Source: Beggiatoa alba B18LD
GTDB lineage: Bacteria > Pseudomonadota > Gammaproteobacteria > Beggiatoales > Beggiatoaceae
DNA: 64,000 nucleotides
Assembly (NCBI RefSeq): GCF_000245015.1
Contig: NZ_JH600070.1
Location: forward strand, 3,759,062-3,823,061
Reading direction: 5' to 3'
The position numbers and the translations under genes were made by a program. Below, piece after piece: positions 20,768 to 29,440 of the stretch. The notes under the pieces were generated by a model, which had not been told where the DNA came from, searched no databases, and saw only the letters and a program-made list of their open reading frames with translations. The stretch's first letter is position 1. Each line of letters begins with the position of its first letter.

Positions 20768-21820
20768 CTATGATAATTGAATAGATTTAGCCGTCTTACG
20801 TGGGTTAAAGGCTTCACGTAACCCATCACCAATGAATGTTAGTAAAATCAACATACCCACTAAAATAATAAAGGTAAACAGCGATAGCCACCACGCCTCT
20901 ATATTACTTTTTCCTTGCGCTAATAAACTGCCTAAACTGGGCTGATCGGGGGGGAGTCCTAGCCCTAAAAAATCTAAACTGGTTAACGCTAAAATTGCTT
21001 TGCTGATAAAAAAGGGAATATAAGTGAAAACAGGTGTTAATGCATTGGGTAATAAATGCCGCCAGATTATTTTGAAATGACTAACACCCAATGCTTGGGC
21101 TGCGTGAATATAAGTGAAGTTACGCCCTTTTAGAAATTCTGCACGCACATAGTCAGCTAAACTCATCCAGCTAAATAAGGATAACAAGAGGATAAGTAAT
21201 AAAACGCTAGGGTAAAACAGGGAGGAAAAAATAATTAATACATAAAGTTCTGGAATACTTGCCCAGACTTCAATCAGACGTTGTGAGTATAAATCAACAT
21301 TTCCCCCAAAATATCCCTGAATCGCCCCTGCAATCACCCCCACCACAACCGCAATAAAAGTTAAAGTGAGTCCAAATAGAACGGATAAACGAAAGCCATA
21401 AATGAGTTGTGCCAAAACATCGCGTCCTCGATCATCTGTGCCTAAAAGATGTAAATCAGACGGTGGCGCAGGATTAGGCATTGCATTAGTGTAATCTAAT
21501 GTTTTAAATGAATAAGGATTTAATGGTGTGATTAGCCAATTTCCTGCATGTGTGAGTTGCTCACGAATAAATGTATCTGTGTAATCAGCCTCTGTCGCAA
21601 AGAATCCACCAAATGTCGTTTCTGGATAGGTTTGTAGAATCGGGAAATAATACGCGCCATTATAAAAGACGATTAACGGTTTTTCGTTACTAAAAAACTC
21701 AGCAAACAAGCTGATTGAAAACAATAAACTAAATATCCACAAACTATAATAACCACGTTTGTGTGTTTTAAAGCGTTGCCAAAAATATTGAAATGGAGAA
21801 AGCGGCGGAGCGACACTCAT
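20768..21820 (-). CDS. yejE: Peptide ABC transporter permease of the YejE type
   Basis: 350 residues with about six membrane spans, including a long periplasmic loop after the first span (IVFYNGAYYFPILQTYPETTFGG). This loop and the LNPYSFKTLDYTNAMPNPAPPS segment are YejE hallmarks. The binding-protein-dependent transport motif (EAA loop) is ALGVSHFKIIWRHLLPNA. Yej systems import peptides such as microcin C in enterobacteria. Its ATG overlaps the yejB stop by 4 bp. Confidence 0.88.
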   Translation of the reverse strand: MSVAPPLSPFQYFWQRFKTHKRGYYSLWIFSLLFSISLFAEFFSNEKPLIVFYNGAYYFPILQTYPETTFGGFFATEADYTDTFIREQLTHAGNWLITPLNPYSFKTLDYTNAMPNPAPPSDLHLLGTDDRGRDVLAQLIYGFRLSVLFGLTLTFIAVVVGVIAGAIQGYFGGNVDLYSQRLIEVWASIPELYVLIIFSSLFYPSVLLLILLLSLFSWMSLADYVRAEFLKGRNFTYIHAAQALGVSHFKIIWRHLLPNALTPVFTYIPFFISKAILALTSLDFLGLGLPPDQPSLGSLLAQGKSNIEAWWLSLFTFIILVGMLILLTFIGDGLREAFNPRKTAKSIQLS

Positions 21821-22872
21821 CGGTTAATAGACTCATATTGAATGCGAGGGTCTATAAGTACATAACTAATATCTGTCAATAATTTTGCTAACAAACTTAA
21901 TAAGGTAAAAATATATAAAGTGCCTAATACAACAGGGTAATCACGTTGTTTAATAGAATCATAGGCTAATAAGCCTAAACCATCCAAAGAAAAAATTGTT
22001 TCAATCAATAAACTACCAGAAAAAAAAGCCGTTACAAAGGCGACAGGGAAACTTGTCACGATGGGAATAATCGCATTTCTAAGGACATGCTTATATAAAA
22101 TAGTTTTAGGTTTTAATCCTTTAGCTAATGCAGTAATGACATACTGTTGCTGTATTTCTGCTAAAAAACTGTTTTTTGTTAATAATGTTGTTAATGCTAA
22201 GTTGGTGACTAATAATGCTGTAATAGGTAATACTAAATGCCAAAAATAATCTAGTACTTTGGCAACAGGTGATAAAGTCTCCCACTGATCAGAAACAAGA
22301 CCATGTAAGGGAAAAACATCAAAAAAACTGCCACCGCCTAATAACACTAATAAAAAAACACCTAAGACAAAACTGGGTGTTGCATAACCAATTAATAAAA
22401 TAGTGCTGCTCGCAACGTCAAAGGGAGAGCCATCATATAAGGCTTTACGAATACCTAACGGTATAGAGATGAGATAGGTTAGTAAAAACGTCCACAAGCC
22501 AATACTCATAGAAACAGGTAATTTACTAAAAATAAGGCTCATCACAGATTGATGATGAAAATAACTGTCTCCTAAATCGAAAAAAATATATTGTTGAATC
22601 ATTAAGAAAAAACGTTCTGGTGCGGGCTTATCAAATCCATATAATTTATTTAATCCAGCCAGTTGCTGCTCATCCAATCCTGTCGCACCGCGATATAACC
22701 CTTCTACACCTGTGCTTGCTTCTCCCTGCCGATTTTGTCCTTTTAATTCATTAATCATTTTTTCAACAGGACCACCAGGAACAAATTGTGTAATCACAAA
22801 AGCAACAAGCATGACCCCAAATAATGTTGGAATCATCAATAATAACCGTTTGAAAATATAACGAATTAACAT
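21817..22872 (-). CDS. yejB: Peptide ABC transporter permease of the YejB type
   Basis: The partner permease, 351 residues from the ATG at 22872 (MLIRYIFKRLLLMIPTLFGV). A GTG four codons upstream is possible. The QFVPGGPVEKMI segment and the long insert before DLGDSYFHHQSV are YejB features. The EAA loop is ALAKGLKPKTILYKHVLRNA. The binding protein YejA and ATPase YejF are not found in the window; metY sits where yejF would be expected. Confidence 0.88.
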   Translation of the reverse strand: MLIRYIFKRLLLMIPTLFGVMLVAFVITQFVPGGPVEKMINELKGQNRQGEASTGVEGLYRGATGLDEQQLAGLNKLYGFDKPAPERFFLMIQQYIFFDLGDSYFHHQSVMSLIFSKLPVSMSIGLWTFLLTYLISIPLGIRKALYDGSPFDVASSTILLIGYATPSFVLGVFLLVLLGGGSFFDVFPLHGLVSDQWETLSPVAKVLDYFWHLVLPITALLVTNLALTTLLTKNSFLAEIQQQYVITALAKGLKPKTILYKHVLRNAIIPIVTSFPVAFVTAFFSGSLLIETIFSLDGLGLLAYDSIKQRDYPVVLGTLYIFTLLSLLAKLLTDISYVLIDPRIQYESINR

Positions 22873-23211
22873 GCTACTTTTCACTGGTGGTTTAGGTAAA
22901 TGTATTCATTTTACCAAAGTATGTTTATTTAGCGAGGAGTATAACTCGTTCCCTTTAATCAAACGTGGCTTTAAATTAATAACAATAATAATGAGATAGT
23001 CAGCTTAAACAACTAATCTATCTTTTACTTTACAATAAATTCACTATGCCAATAAATTTGAAGTTTGTTGTGTAACAAATAGTTATTATGCTAGTGTTTA
23101 AGATAGTTTGAGTCATAACAAAAATTTTTCATGTATCCATTAAAAAGTATTTTTTCTTTTCATAAGAAAAACTTATAATGCTTACCTTTCCACATCACTT
23201 AGGAGGTGAAA
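22873..23211. promoter_or_regulatory. Divergent spacer between yejB and the acyl-CoA ligase gene
   Basis: TTTGTT-GTGT-AACAAA at 23064-23079 is a perfect 16-bp palindrome. It overlaps a possible weak plus-strand promoter, TTGTTG (23065-23070) and TATGCT (23087-23092). It could be an operator, but the regulator is unknown. The rest is AT-rich with no gene. Confidence 0.3.
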
Positions 23212-24840
23212 ATGTCCGCGAATCCTTATGAATTAGGGTTAGATAAAAATAATGCTAACTATGTTCCTTTGTCTCCGCTCACTTTCTTAGAGCGTGCAGC
23301 ATATGTACACCCTAACCATATAGCCGTGGTACATGGTAATACTCGCTACACGTGGGCAGAAACGTATGCCCGTTGTCGTCGTCTTGCGTCTGCACTACAT
23401 AAACGTGGAATAAAAGAAGGCGACACTGTTGCGGTAATGGCACCTAACGTGCCCGCAATTTTTGAGGCAAGTTTCGGTGTCCCCATGATTGGGGCAGTTT
23501 TAAATACACTGAATACCCGTTTAGACCCTGAAATGATTGCCTTCATGTTGCAACATGGTGAAGCAAAAATATTAATCACTGATAAAGAGTTCTCCCCTAT
23601 TATCAGTCGTGCACTCCACTTTTTAGAAAAACCACCTATCATCATTGATATTGATGATGAAATGGCAAAATCAGGGAGTTTGTTAGGTGAAAAGGATTAT
23701 GAATCCCTGCTAACAGAAGGCGACCCCAATTTTCAATGGCAATTACCTAAAGATGAATGGCAAGCCATTACCTTAAACTATACCTCAGGAACAACAGGCA
23801 ATCCTAAAGGTGTGGTTTATCACCATCGTGGGGCTTATCTAAACTCCGTTAGCAACATCATTTCGTGGGAATTACCCAAACACGCTGTTTACTTATGGAC
23901 ATTACCCATGTTCCATTGCAATGGCTGGTGCTTTCCTTGGACAATGGCAGCAGTTGCAGGGACTAATGTCTGCTTGCGTCGCATTGAAGCAGACTTAATT
24001 TATGATTTAGTGGCTAATGAACAAGTAACCCACTATTGTGGTGCGCCGATTGTTCACAATATGTTACTCAATGCCCCGCGTGCCGTACGTGAGAAAAAAC
24101 ATCATTTAGTGAAGGGTATGATTGCTGCCGCCGCGCCTCCCGCCGCTGTGTTAGAAGGGATGGAAAAAAATGGCTTTAAAATCACACATGTTTATGGTCT
24201 CACAGAAACCTATGGTCCTTCTGTTGTGTGTGAATGGCATAACGAATGGGATAGCTTACCCATTGAAGACCGTGCCCGCTTAAATGCACGCCAAGGGGTT
24301 CGTTCTCACGTTTTAGAAGGATTAATGGTTGCTGACCCAACAACATTAGAGCCTGTTCCCTCTGATGGTAAAACCCTCGGTGAAATCTTCATGCGGGGCA
24401 ATAACGTGATGATGGGCTATCTAAAGAACCCTAAAGCAACGGATGAAGCCTTTTCTGGTGGATGGTTTCATAGTGGCGACTTAGGCGTTATGCACCCCGA
24501 TGGCTACATTGAAATTAAAGACCGCTCCAAAGACATCATTATTTCAGGTGGTGAAAACATCTCTACCATTGAGGTAGAAGATGTACTCTATCGTCACCCA
24601 GCCATTTTAGAAGCCGCTGTTGTTGCAAAACCTGATGAAAAATGGGGCGAGACACCCTGCGCATTTATCACCTTACGTGAAGATGCTGGCACAGTCACAG
24701 CCCAAGAAATCATTGAATTTTGTCGTTCACAAATGGCACACTACAAAATTCCCAGACATGTCGTTTTTGGACAATTACCTAAAACTTCAACAGGTAAAAT
24801 TCAAAAATTTATATTACGAGATAAAGCGAAAGTAGTTTAA
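23212..24840 (+). CDS. Acyl-CoA synthetase (AMP-forming)
   Basis: This 542-residue ANL-superfamily ligase activates a carboxylic acid to its CoA thioester through an acyl-adenylate. The P-loop YTSGTTGNPKG is at about 188-198, the adenylate motif is VYGLTETYGP, and the C-terminal hinge DRSKDIIISGGENIS and catalytic lysine in KTSTGKIQK are intact. Overall it resembles medium-chain or 3-methylmercaptopropionate (DmdB-like) ligases; the substrate is not certain. A perfect AGGAGG (23201-23206) selects the ATG at 23212, while the GTG within that ribosome site is rejected. Confidence 0.87.
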   Translation: MSANPYELGLDKNNANYVPLSPLTFLERAAYVHPNHIAVVHGNTRYTWAETYARCRRLASALHKRGIKEGDTVAVMAPNVPAIFEASFGVPMIGAVLNTLNTRLDPEMIAFMLQHGEAKILITDKEFSPIISRALHFLEKPPIIIDIDDEMAKSGSLLGEKDYESLLTEGDPNFQWQLPKDEWQAITLNYTSGTTGNPKGVVYHHRGAYLNSVSNIISWELPKHAVYLWTLPMFHCNGWCFPWTMAAVAGTNVCLRRIEADLIYDLVANEQVTHYCGAPIVHNMLLNAPRAVREKKHHLVKGMIAAAAPPAAVLEGMEKNGFKITHVYGLTETYGPSVVCEWHNEWDSLPIEDRARLNARQGVRSHVLEGLMVADPTTLEPVPSDGKTLGEIFMRGNNVMMGYLKNPKATDEAFSGGWFHSGDLGVMHPDGYIEIKDRSKDIIISGGENISTIEVEDVLYRHPAILEAAVVAKPDEKWGETPCAFITLREDAGTVTAQEIIEFCRSQMAHYKIPRHVVFGQLPKTSTGKIQKFILRDKAKVV

Positions 24841-24874
24841 TCACGAGGTCATTTCGATGACCGATTAAACCAGC

Positions 24875-24912
24875 AAGGACTGACAACCTTAACATGTTGC
24901 TCAGTCCTTTTT
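24875..24912 (+). terminator. Intrinsic terminator after the acyl-CoA ligase gene
   Basis: AAGGACTGA and TCAGTCCTT form a 9-bp stem around a 17-nt loop, followed by TTTT. It lies 35 bp past the ligase stop and inside a false upstream extension of the crotonase ORF. Confidence 0.7.
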
Positions 24913-24989
24913 GCTTAATGTACTTCATCAATTACAATATACAACAACCTGTTGATACAAATTTTTACCAACAAAGGAGCAGAATACAA

Positions 24990-25790
24990 ATGAATGCTGT
25001 GCTAGAGATAGAACAACAACCCTACTTACTTCGTGAAGACACACAACAAGGGATTACTACACTAACCCTTAATCGTCCCAAGCAATACAATGCTTTATCA
25101 CAAGCCATGCTCAGTGCCTTACAACAAGCACTCGATGCGATTGCACAAGATAAACACGTTAAAGTCGTTATTATTGCGGCTGAAGGAAAAGCATTTTGCG
25201 CAGGACACGACTTAAAAGAAATTCGTAGCCAACATGAAGAAGCTTTTTGTCACTCATTATTCCAACAATGTGGCAAAGTCATGTTAAGCATTAACCAATT
25301 ACCACAACCTGTTATTGCACAAGTACAAGGCATTGCAACTGCGGCGGGTTGCCAATTAGTCGCCGCTTGCGATTTAGCGGTGAGCGTTGATACGGCAAAA
25401 TTTGCAACGTCTGGCATCAATGTTGGCTTATTTTGTAGTACCCCTGCCGTCCCTTTAAGCCGCAACTTACCACGCAAACAAGCGATGGAACTCTTATTGA
25501 CGGGTGAATTTATTGACGCACAAACAGCACTACACTACGGTCTTATCAATCGTGTTGTCACAGCAGAACAATTAAATAGCAATGTTCAAGCACTGGCTGA
25601 ATCGATTGTTGCAAAATCTACGACTGCCATTCGTATGGGAAAACAAATGTTTTATAAACAATTAGAAATGCCATTAACAGACGCATACCATTATGCTGCT
25701 GAAGTCATGGTCTGCAATATCATGGATGAAGATGCAAAAGAAGGGATTGACGCATTTACACAAAAACGGACACCCGTTTGGAAATCTTAA
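24990..25790 (+). CDS. Enoyl-CoA hydratase/isomerase family protein (crotonase fold)
   Basis: 266 residues from the ATG at 24990 (MNAVLEIEQQ), preceded by AAAGGAG. The long in-frame upstream extension crosses the ligase terminator and is rejected. The oxyanion-hole segments AFCAGHDLKEI and VQGIATAAGCQLVAACDLAV are present, as is the ECHDC3-like sequence FCSTPAVPLSR. With the ligase upstream and the thioesterase downstream it suggests acyl-CoA turnover. A methylthioacryloyl-CoA hydratase role (DmdD) is possible but not supported by specific residues. Confidence 0.85.
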   Translation: MNAVLEIEQQPYLLREDTQQGITTLTLNRPKQYNALSQAMLSALQQALDAIAQDKHVKVVIIAAEGKAFCAGHDLKEIRSQHEEAFCHSLFQQCGKVMLSINQLPQPVIAQVQGIATAAGCQLVAACDLAVSVDTAKFATSGINVGLFCSTPAVPLSRNLPRKQAMELLLTGEFIDAQTALHYGLINRVVTAEQLNSNVQALAESIVAKSTTAIRMGKQMFYKQLEMPLTDAYHYAAEVMVCNIMDEDAKEGIDAFTQKRTPVWKS

Positions 25791-25841
25791 CGAATCCACG
25801 CCAATGCGAAAAACAATAAATCGGTGACAATTATCTATAAC

Positions 25842-25876
25842 GCCTTGCCAATATAGAAATATTGCAAGGCTTTTTT
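25842..25876. terminator. Terminator between the convergent crotonase and yigI genes
   Basis: GCCTTGCCAATAT and ATATTGCAAGGC form a 12-bp stem with one bulge, followed by TTTTTT on the plus strand. It lies between convergent genes. Confidence 0.75.
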
Positions 25877-25881
25877 CATCT

Positions 25882-26355
25882 CTAACCAACCAAATAACAA
25901 CCCGTACCTACGGCAATTAATAAATTTTCATCGTTATGCAACTCCATCCGTGTCACTGCGACTTTACGCCCACTCCGTAAAATAGTTGCCGTTGCAATAA
26001 AATAGTCACCACGACCAGGACGTAAATAATCGATACGCATATCAATCGTACCTGTTTTATCAATCCCCTGCATTCTCTCTGATTCGGTCAAATGTTCACG
26101 GCGTTGTTGAAACGAATTAGCAATAGCAATCATGCCACCAGCAACATCCAACACAGACGCGATAACGCCACCATGTAAAATTCTATGCACAAAATTACCA
26201 ATCAACTCTTCACGCATATCAAAGCGAATTTTTACTTCATTTAAATGTAAAGAAACAATTTGAATGCCTAATAGTTTATTAAAAGGCATTTTCTCCTCAA
26301 ATGTTGGTAACATTTTATTTAATAATGCATCTAACTCTTCGTCCGTTTCTTGCAT
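25882..26355 (-). CDS. yigI: Acyl-CoA thioesterase of the YigI family
   Basis: A 157-residue hotdog-fold protein. The segments ILHGGVIASVLDVAGGM, GTIDMRIDYLRPGRGDYF and VAVTRMELHNDENLLIAV align closely with E. coli YigI, a medium/long-chain acyl-CoA thioesterase. It would release fatty acid and CoA in the cytoplasm. It is convergent with the ligase-crotonase genes, with a shared terminator. Confidence 0.82.
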   Translation of the reverse strand: MQETDEELDALLNKMLPTFEEKMPFNKLLGIQIVSLHLNEVKIRFDMREELIGNFVHRILHGGVIASVLDVAGGMIAIANSFQQRREHLTESERMQGIDKTGTIDMRIDYLRPGRGDYFIATATILRSGRKVAVTRMELHNDENLLIAVGTGCYLVG

Positions 26356-26481
26356 ATGCTAATTCCTATTCATGAAACATAATTCATCTTATGATGTATT
26401 GTTTAGGGTGTAGAATTTTGTTGCAAAGCAATAAATATTCAAGTTATCGACTAACAACTTAAAGATAATAATTTGTTATTT

Positions 26482-29415
26482 ATGAAAAATAATTTATTAA
26501 TGAAGCCTTATATACTCGCAACGATTTTATCGAGTTATTTAGCCCTTTTGCTATTCTTAACAGATGCTAAGAATACAACAAATAACTTATTTGTTTTCAG
26601 TCTTTTTTTAGTCTTTAGCTTGATATTAACGAGCATAATTACTTTTTTTCAGCAAAAAGAAAAAAATTATATTTTATCGTTGAAAACACAATTAAATATC
26701 TTACAAGTTGCTGTTAATAATGTTCCATTGGTAATTTGGCAAATTAATCAACAAGGAATCATCCAATTTTCAGCGGGACAATTGGACACATTTCACACAA
26801 CAGCTAATCCGTTACAAGGCACTTCTATTTTTAAGGCTTATGAAGCCCTGCCAACTTTTTTACAAGATATTCAAAGCGCAATTGCAAGACGATTGCAGTA
26901 TAAACAATTAAATTTAGAACAATCTAAACAAAATTATGATATTTACTATATTCCACTGAATGATAATGAATTACTGATTATTGCCTGTGATATCACGCCA
27001 TCCTTACACAAAGCACAACGTTATCTACAACATATTAAATATCAAGATATTTTATTACAACATGTCACTGACGGTTTTTGCGTTGCTAATGAACACAATA
27101 TCATTTCCCATATCAACCTAACATTATGTCAACTCACAGGTTACAGCAAAGAAGAGCTACAAGGACAATCTGTCTCCCGCATCATTCGCCAAGGCGGAAA
27201 TAGTGATTTGCCTTATATACAATGGACAGGAGAGTTAATTCATAAACAAGGACATAGTGTTCATGCTTTTATTAACCGCTTTATTGTACGTCAACAGGAA
27301 GATGACCCACAAAAATCATTAATTTGTTACTTCGCGCAGGATTTAACACGTTATAAACAATTAGAAAGCGAGTTATATCAAATCAGAGAGATGCTAGAAA
27401 CTTCACAACGCGCAAAGAGCACATTCATTAATATTATTAATCAAGGAATTAGAACGCCATTAAACAATATTATCGGCACAACCGAGTTATTACTAAAATC
27501 GCCCATAGAACCACGCCAACAACGCTACTCTGTAGAAACAATTAGAGAATCTAGCGAAAATCTATTGCACTTTTTTAATGACATATTAGTGTTTTCTCGT
27601 ATTGAAACAGGACAGCTCAGTCAAGAACTCTCTACTATAGACATTCATGCAGTAATCGAAGATTTATTAGGACAATCCGCTTTAGCAATTCAACGAAAAG
27701 ATTTAATTTTCGGCTGCCAATTTAGTTTTGCGGCGACACATTTATTCTCAGGCGATATCGACCAATTACGACAAATTGTAAGTAATTTATTAGGCTATGC
27801 CATCAAATCAACACAGCAAGGTAGTATCCTTTTAAAGGTTGATTTATTAGAAGAAACTGAAAAAAATGTTAAATTGCACATTACCTTAAATAGTCATGGA
27901 TTGATTAACAGTTTTGTTTTAGAAGATTTATTAAGCACTACGCCAAACATGGATGCGACAACACACTATAACACTGATAACTTAAGTATTATGGTTGCCC
28001 GCCATTTAATTGATGTGATGGGAGGGACATTTAGTTTTTATCAACAAACAGAAGATCAAAGTACCCTATGGTTTGATGTTGTTCTACAAAAAACCCAAAT
28101 TGTAAATACAACCTTAGGTAGCGCAGAACAACGGGCAAAATTACATAATAAACATGTACTACTTGTTGAATTAAATCCGCTATACCGTCAATTGATTAAT
28201 GAACAATTGCAGTTATGGCACATACAAGTGGATTATGCGACAACCGTTACAGAATGTTTAGATAAATTATTAGACGCGGTTGCATTACGTCAGACATATG
28301 ACGTTGTACTCATTGATAGTCGTTTACCCTATTTGGATGGAATGCAGTTATCACAAATTATTCATGCTAATCCACAGGTTAGTAATATACCACTCATTAT
28401 TTTAATGCCTGAGGGGCAAGATTATCACACTGCTGCTGTGCTTAATGAGTACGTGTTGCATAGACCCGTTATGCCGTCGAAGTTGTTGCAACATCTATTT
28501 TCGTCTATTTTCAACAAGGTAGATATCATGAATATAGGTGCTGTTTCTCCCGTTGTTCGTGAAAAGTGTATTTTATTAGCCGAGGATAATTTAATTAATC
28601 AAGAGGTTATGAAAGACATGTTATTGCAACTAAACTGCCAAGTGACAGTTGTCAATAACGGCGAGGAGGCATTACAGGCATTAACACAGCATCGTTACGA
28701 TTTGATTTTTATGGATTGTCAAATGCCAAAAATGGATGGGTATCAAGCGACAGAACAAATACGACGACAAGAAAAACAACATAAAAATAATATGATACAT
28801 GTGCCAATTATTGCAGTTACTGCTAATGCTATTAATGGCGCACGTGAACGTTGCTTTATGGCAGGGATGGATGATTATTTAAGTAAACCAATTAATTCTC
28901 ATGACTTAGAGCGTATGTTAATGCGATATTGCGGATTTACTTATGTACTAACCCAAGAAACCTCCGTTTTAGCAATTAATAAATTATTGGATCATCATGA
29001 GCATGAATTTATCGAAGATGAGACAATTTCTAGCTCGTCACATTTAGTCTCAATTAATACACAAGAGGATGTTTTATCTGCAAATATTATAGAAACAATG
29101 CGTATTGACATGCAAAAGCGAGGGATTAATTGGTTAATAGATTTATTTTTAACGGAATTTCCACGTTATCAAGCTGCAGTGTATGAAGCCATTGTCATGT
29201 TGGATAAAGATTTATTTTATCAAGCGGTGCATAAACTCAAAGGTGGAGCGGCAAGCGTTGGTTCAGTAAGCCTCGTTAATTTTTGTAAACGCTTGGAAAC
29301 ATTAAGCAAACAAAACAACTTAAATGAGGCTGCCGAATTAGTTGAAAAATACTTAGCAATGGAATGCAGTATTTTAGAAACTGCGTTATTAGAGGAAAAA
29401 AAGAAAGGAAAATAA
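26482..29415 (+). CDS. Degenerate hybrid sensor kinase with two receivers and an HPt domain
   Basis: 977 residues from the ATG at 26482. Order: two membrane helices (about 9-26 and 35-55), two PAS-like regions (about 70-175 and 185-290), a HisKA-like helix pair (about 305-375), a HATPase-like region (about 420-540), REC1 (about 558-675), REC2 (about 695-815) and HPt (about 870-965). The H-box reads NQGIRTPLN, so Gln321 replaces the phosphorylated His. The N-box Asn is Tyr439 (NLLGYAIKST), and the G1 and G2 glycine motifs are lost. REC1 keeps Asp612 but has Arg661 where Lys is needed. REC2 (Asp745, Thr780, Lys802) and the HPt His917 are intact. It should therefore not autophosphorylate, but could relay phosphate from another kinase. 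The reading frame is intact, so it is not a simple pseudogene. Confidence 0.9.
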   Translation: MKNNLLMKPYILATILSSYLALLLFLTDAKNTTNNLFVFSLFLVFSLILTSIITFFQQKEKNYILSLKTQLNILQVAVNNVPLVIWQINQQGIIQFSAGQLDTFHTTANPLQGTSIFKAYEALPTFLQDIQSAIARRLQYKQLNLEQSKQNYDIYYIPLNDNELLIIACDITPSLHKAQRYLQHIKYQDILLQHVTDGFCVANEHNIISHINLTLCQLTGYSKEELQGQSVSRIIRQGGNSDLPYIQWTGELIHKQGHSVHAFINRFIVRQQEDDPQKSLICYFAQDLTRYKQLESELYQIREMLETSQRAKSTFINIINQGIRTPLNNIIGTTELLLKSPIEPRQQRYSVETIRESSENLLHFFNDILVFSRIETGQLSQELSTIDIHAVIEDLLGQSALAIQRKDLIFGCQFSFAATHLFSGDIDQLRQIVSNLLGYAIKSTQQGSILLKVDLLEETEKNVKLHITLNSHGLINSFVLEDLLSTTPNMDATTHYNTDNLSIMVARHLIDVMGGTFSFYQQTEDQSTLWFDVVLQKTQIVNTTLGSAEQRAKLHNKHVLLVELNPLYRQLINEQLQLWHIQVDYATTVTECLDKLLDAVALRQTYDVVLIDSRLPYLDGMQLSQIIHANPQVSNIPLIILMPEGQDYHTAAVLNEYVLHRPVMPSKLLQHLFSSIFNKVDIMNIGAVSPVVREKCILLAEDNLINQEVMKDMLLQLNCQVTVVNNGEEALQALTQHRYDLIFMDCQMPKMDGYQATEQIRRQEKQHKNNMIHVPIIAVTANAINGARERCFMAGMDDYLSKPINSHDLERMLMRYCGFTYVLTQETSVLAINKLLDHHEHEFIEDETISSSSHLVSINTQEDVLSANIIETMRIDMQKRGINWLIDLFLTEFPRYQAAVYEAIVMLDKDLFYQAVHKLKGGAASVGSVSLVNFCKRLETLSKQNNLNEAAELVEKYLAMECSILETALLEEKKKGK

Positions 29416-29440
29416 TATAAGTCATCAAGTGCTTATACTT

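Noticed and set aside
24894..24989. Upstream extension of the crotonase (MLLSPFCLMYF...).
   Set aside because: It overlaps the ligase terminator and lacks family similarity; a good ribosome site precedes 24990.
26482..29415. First reading as an ordinary active hybrid histidine kinase.
   Set aside because: The H-box, N-box and G-boxes were inspected residue by residue and the essential positions are lost.
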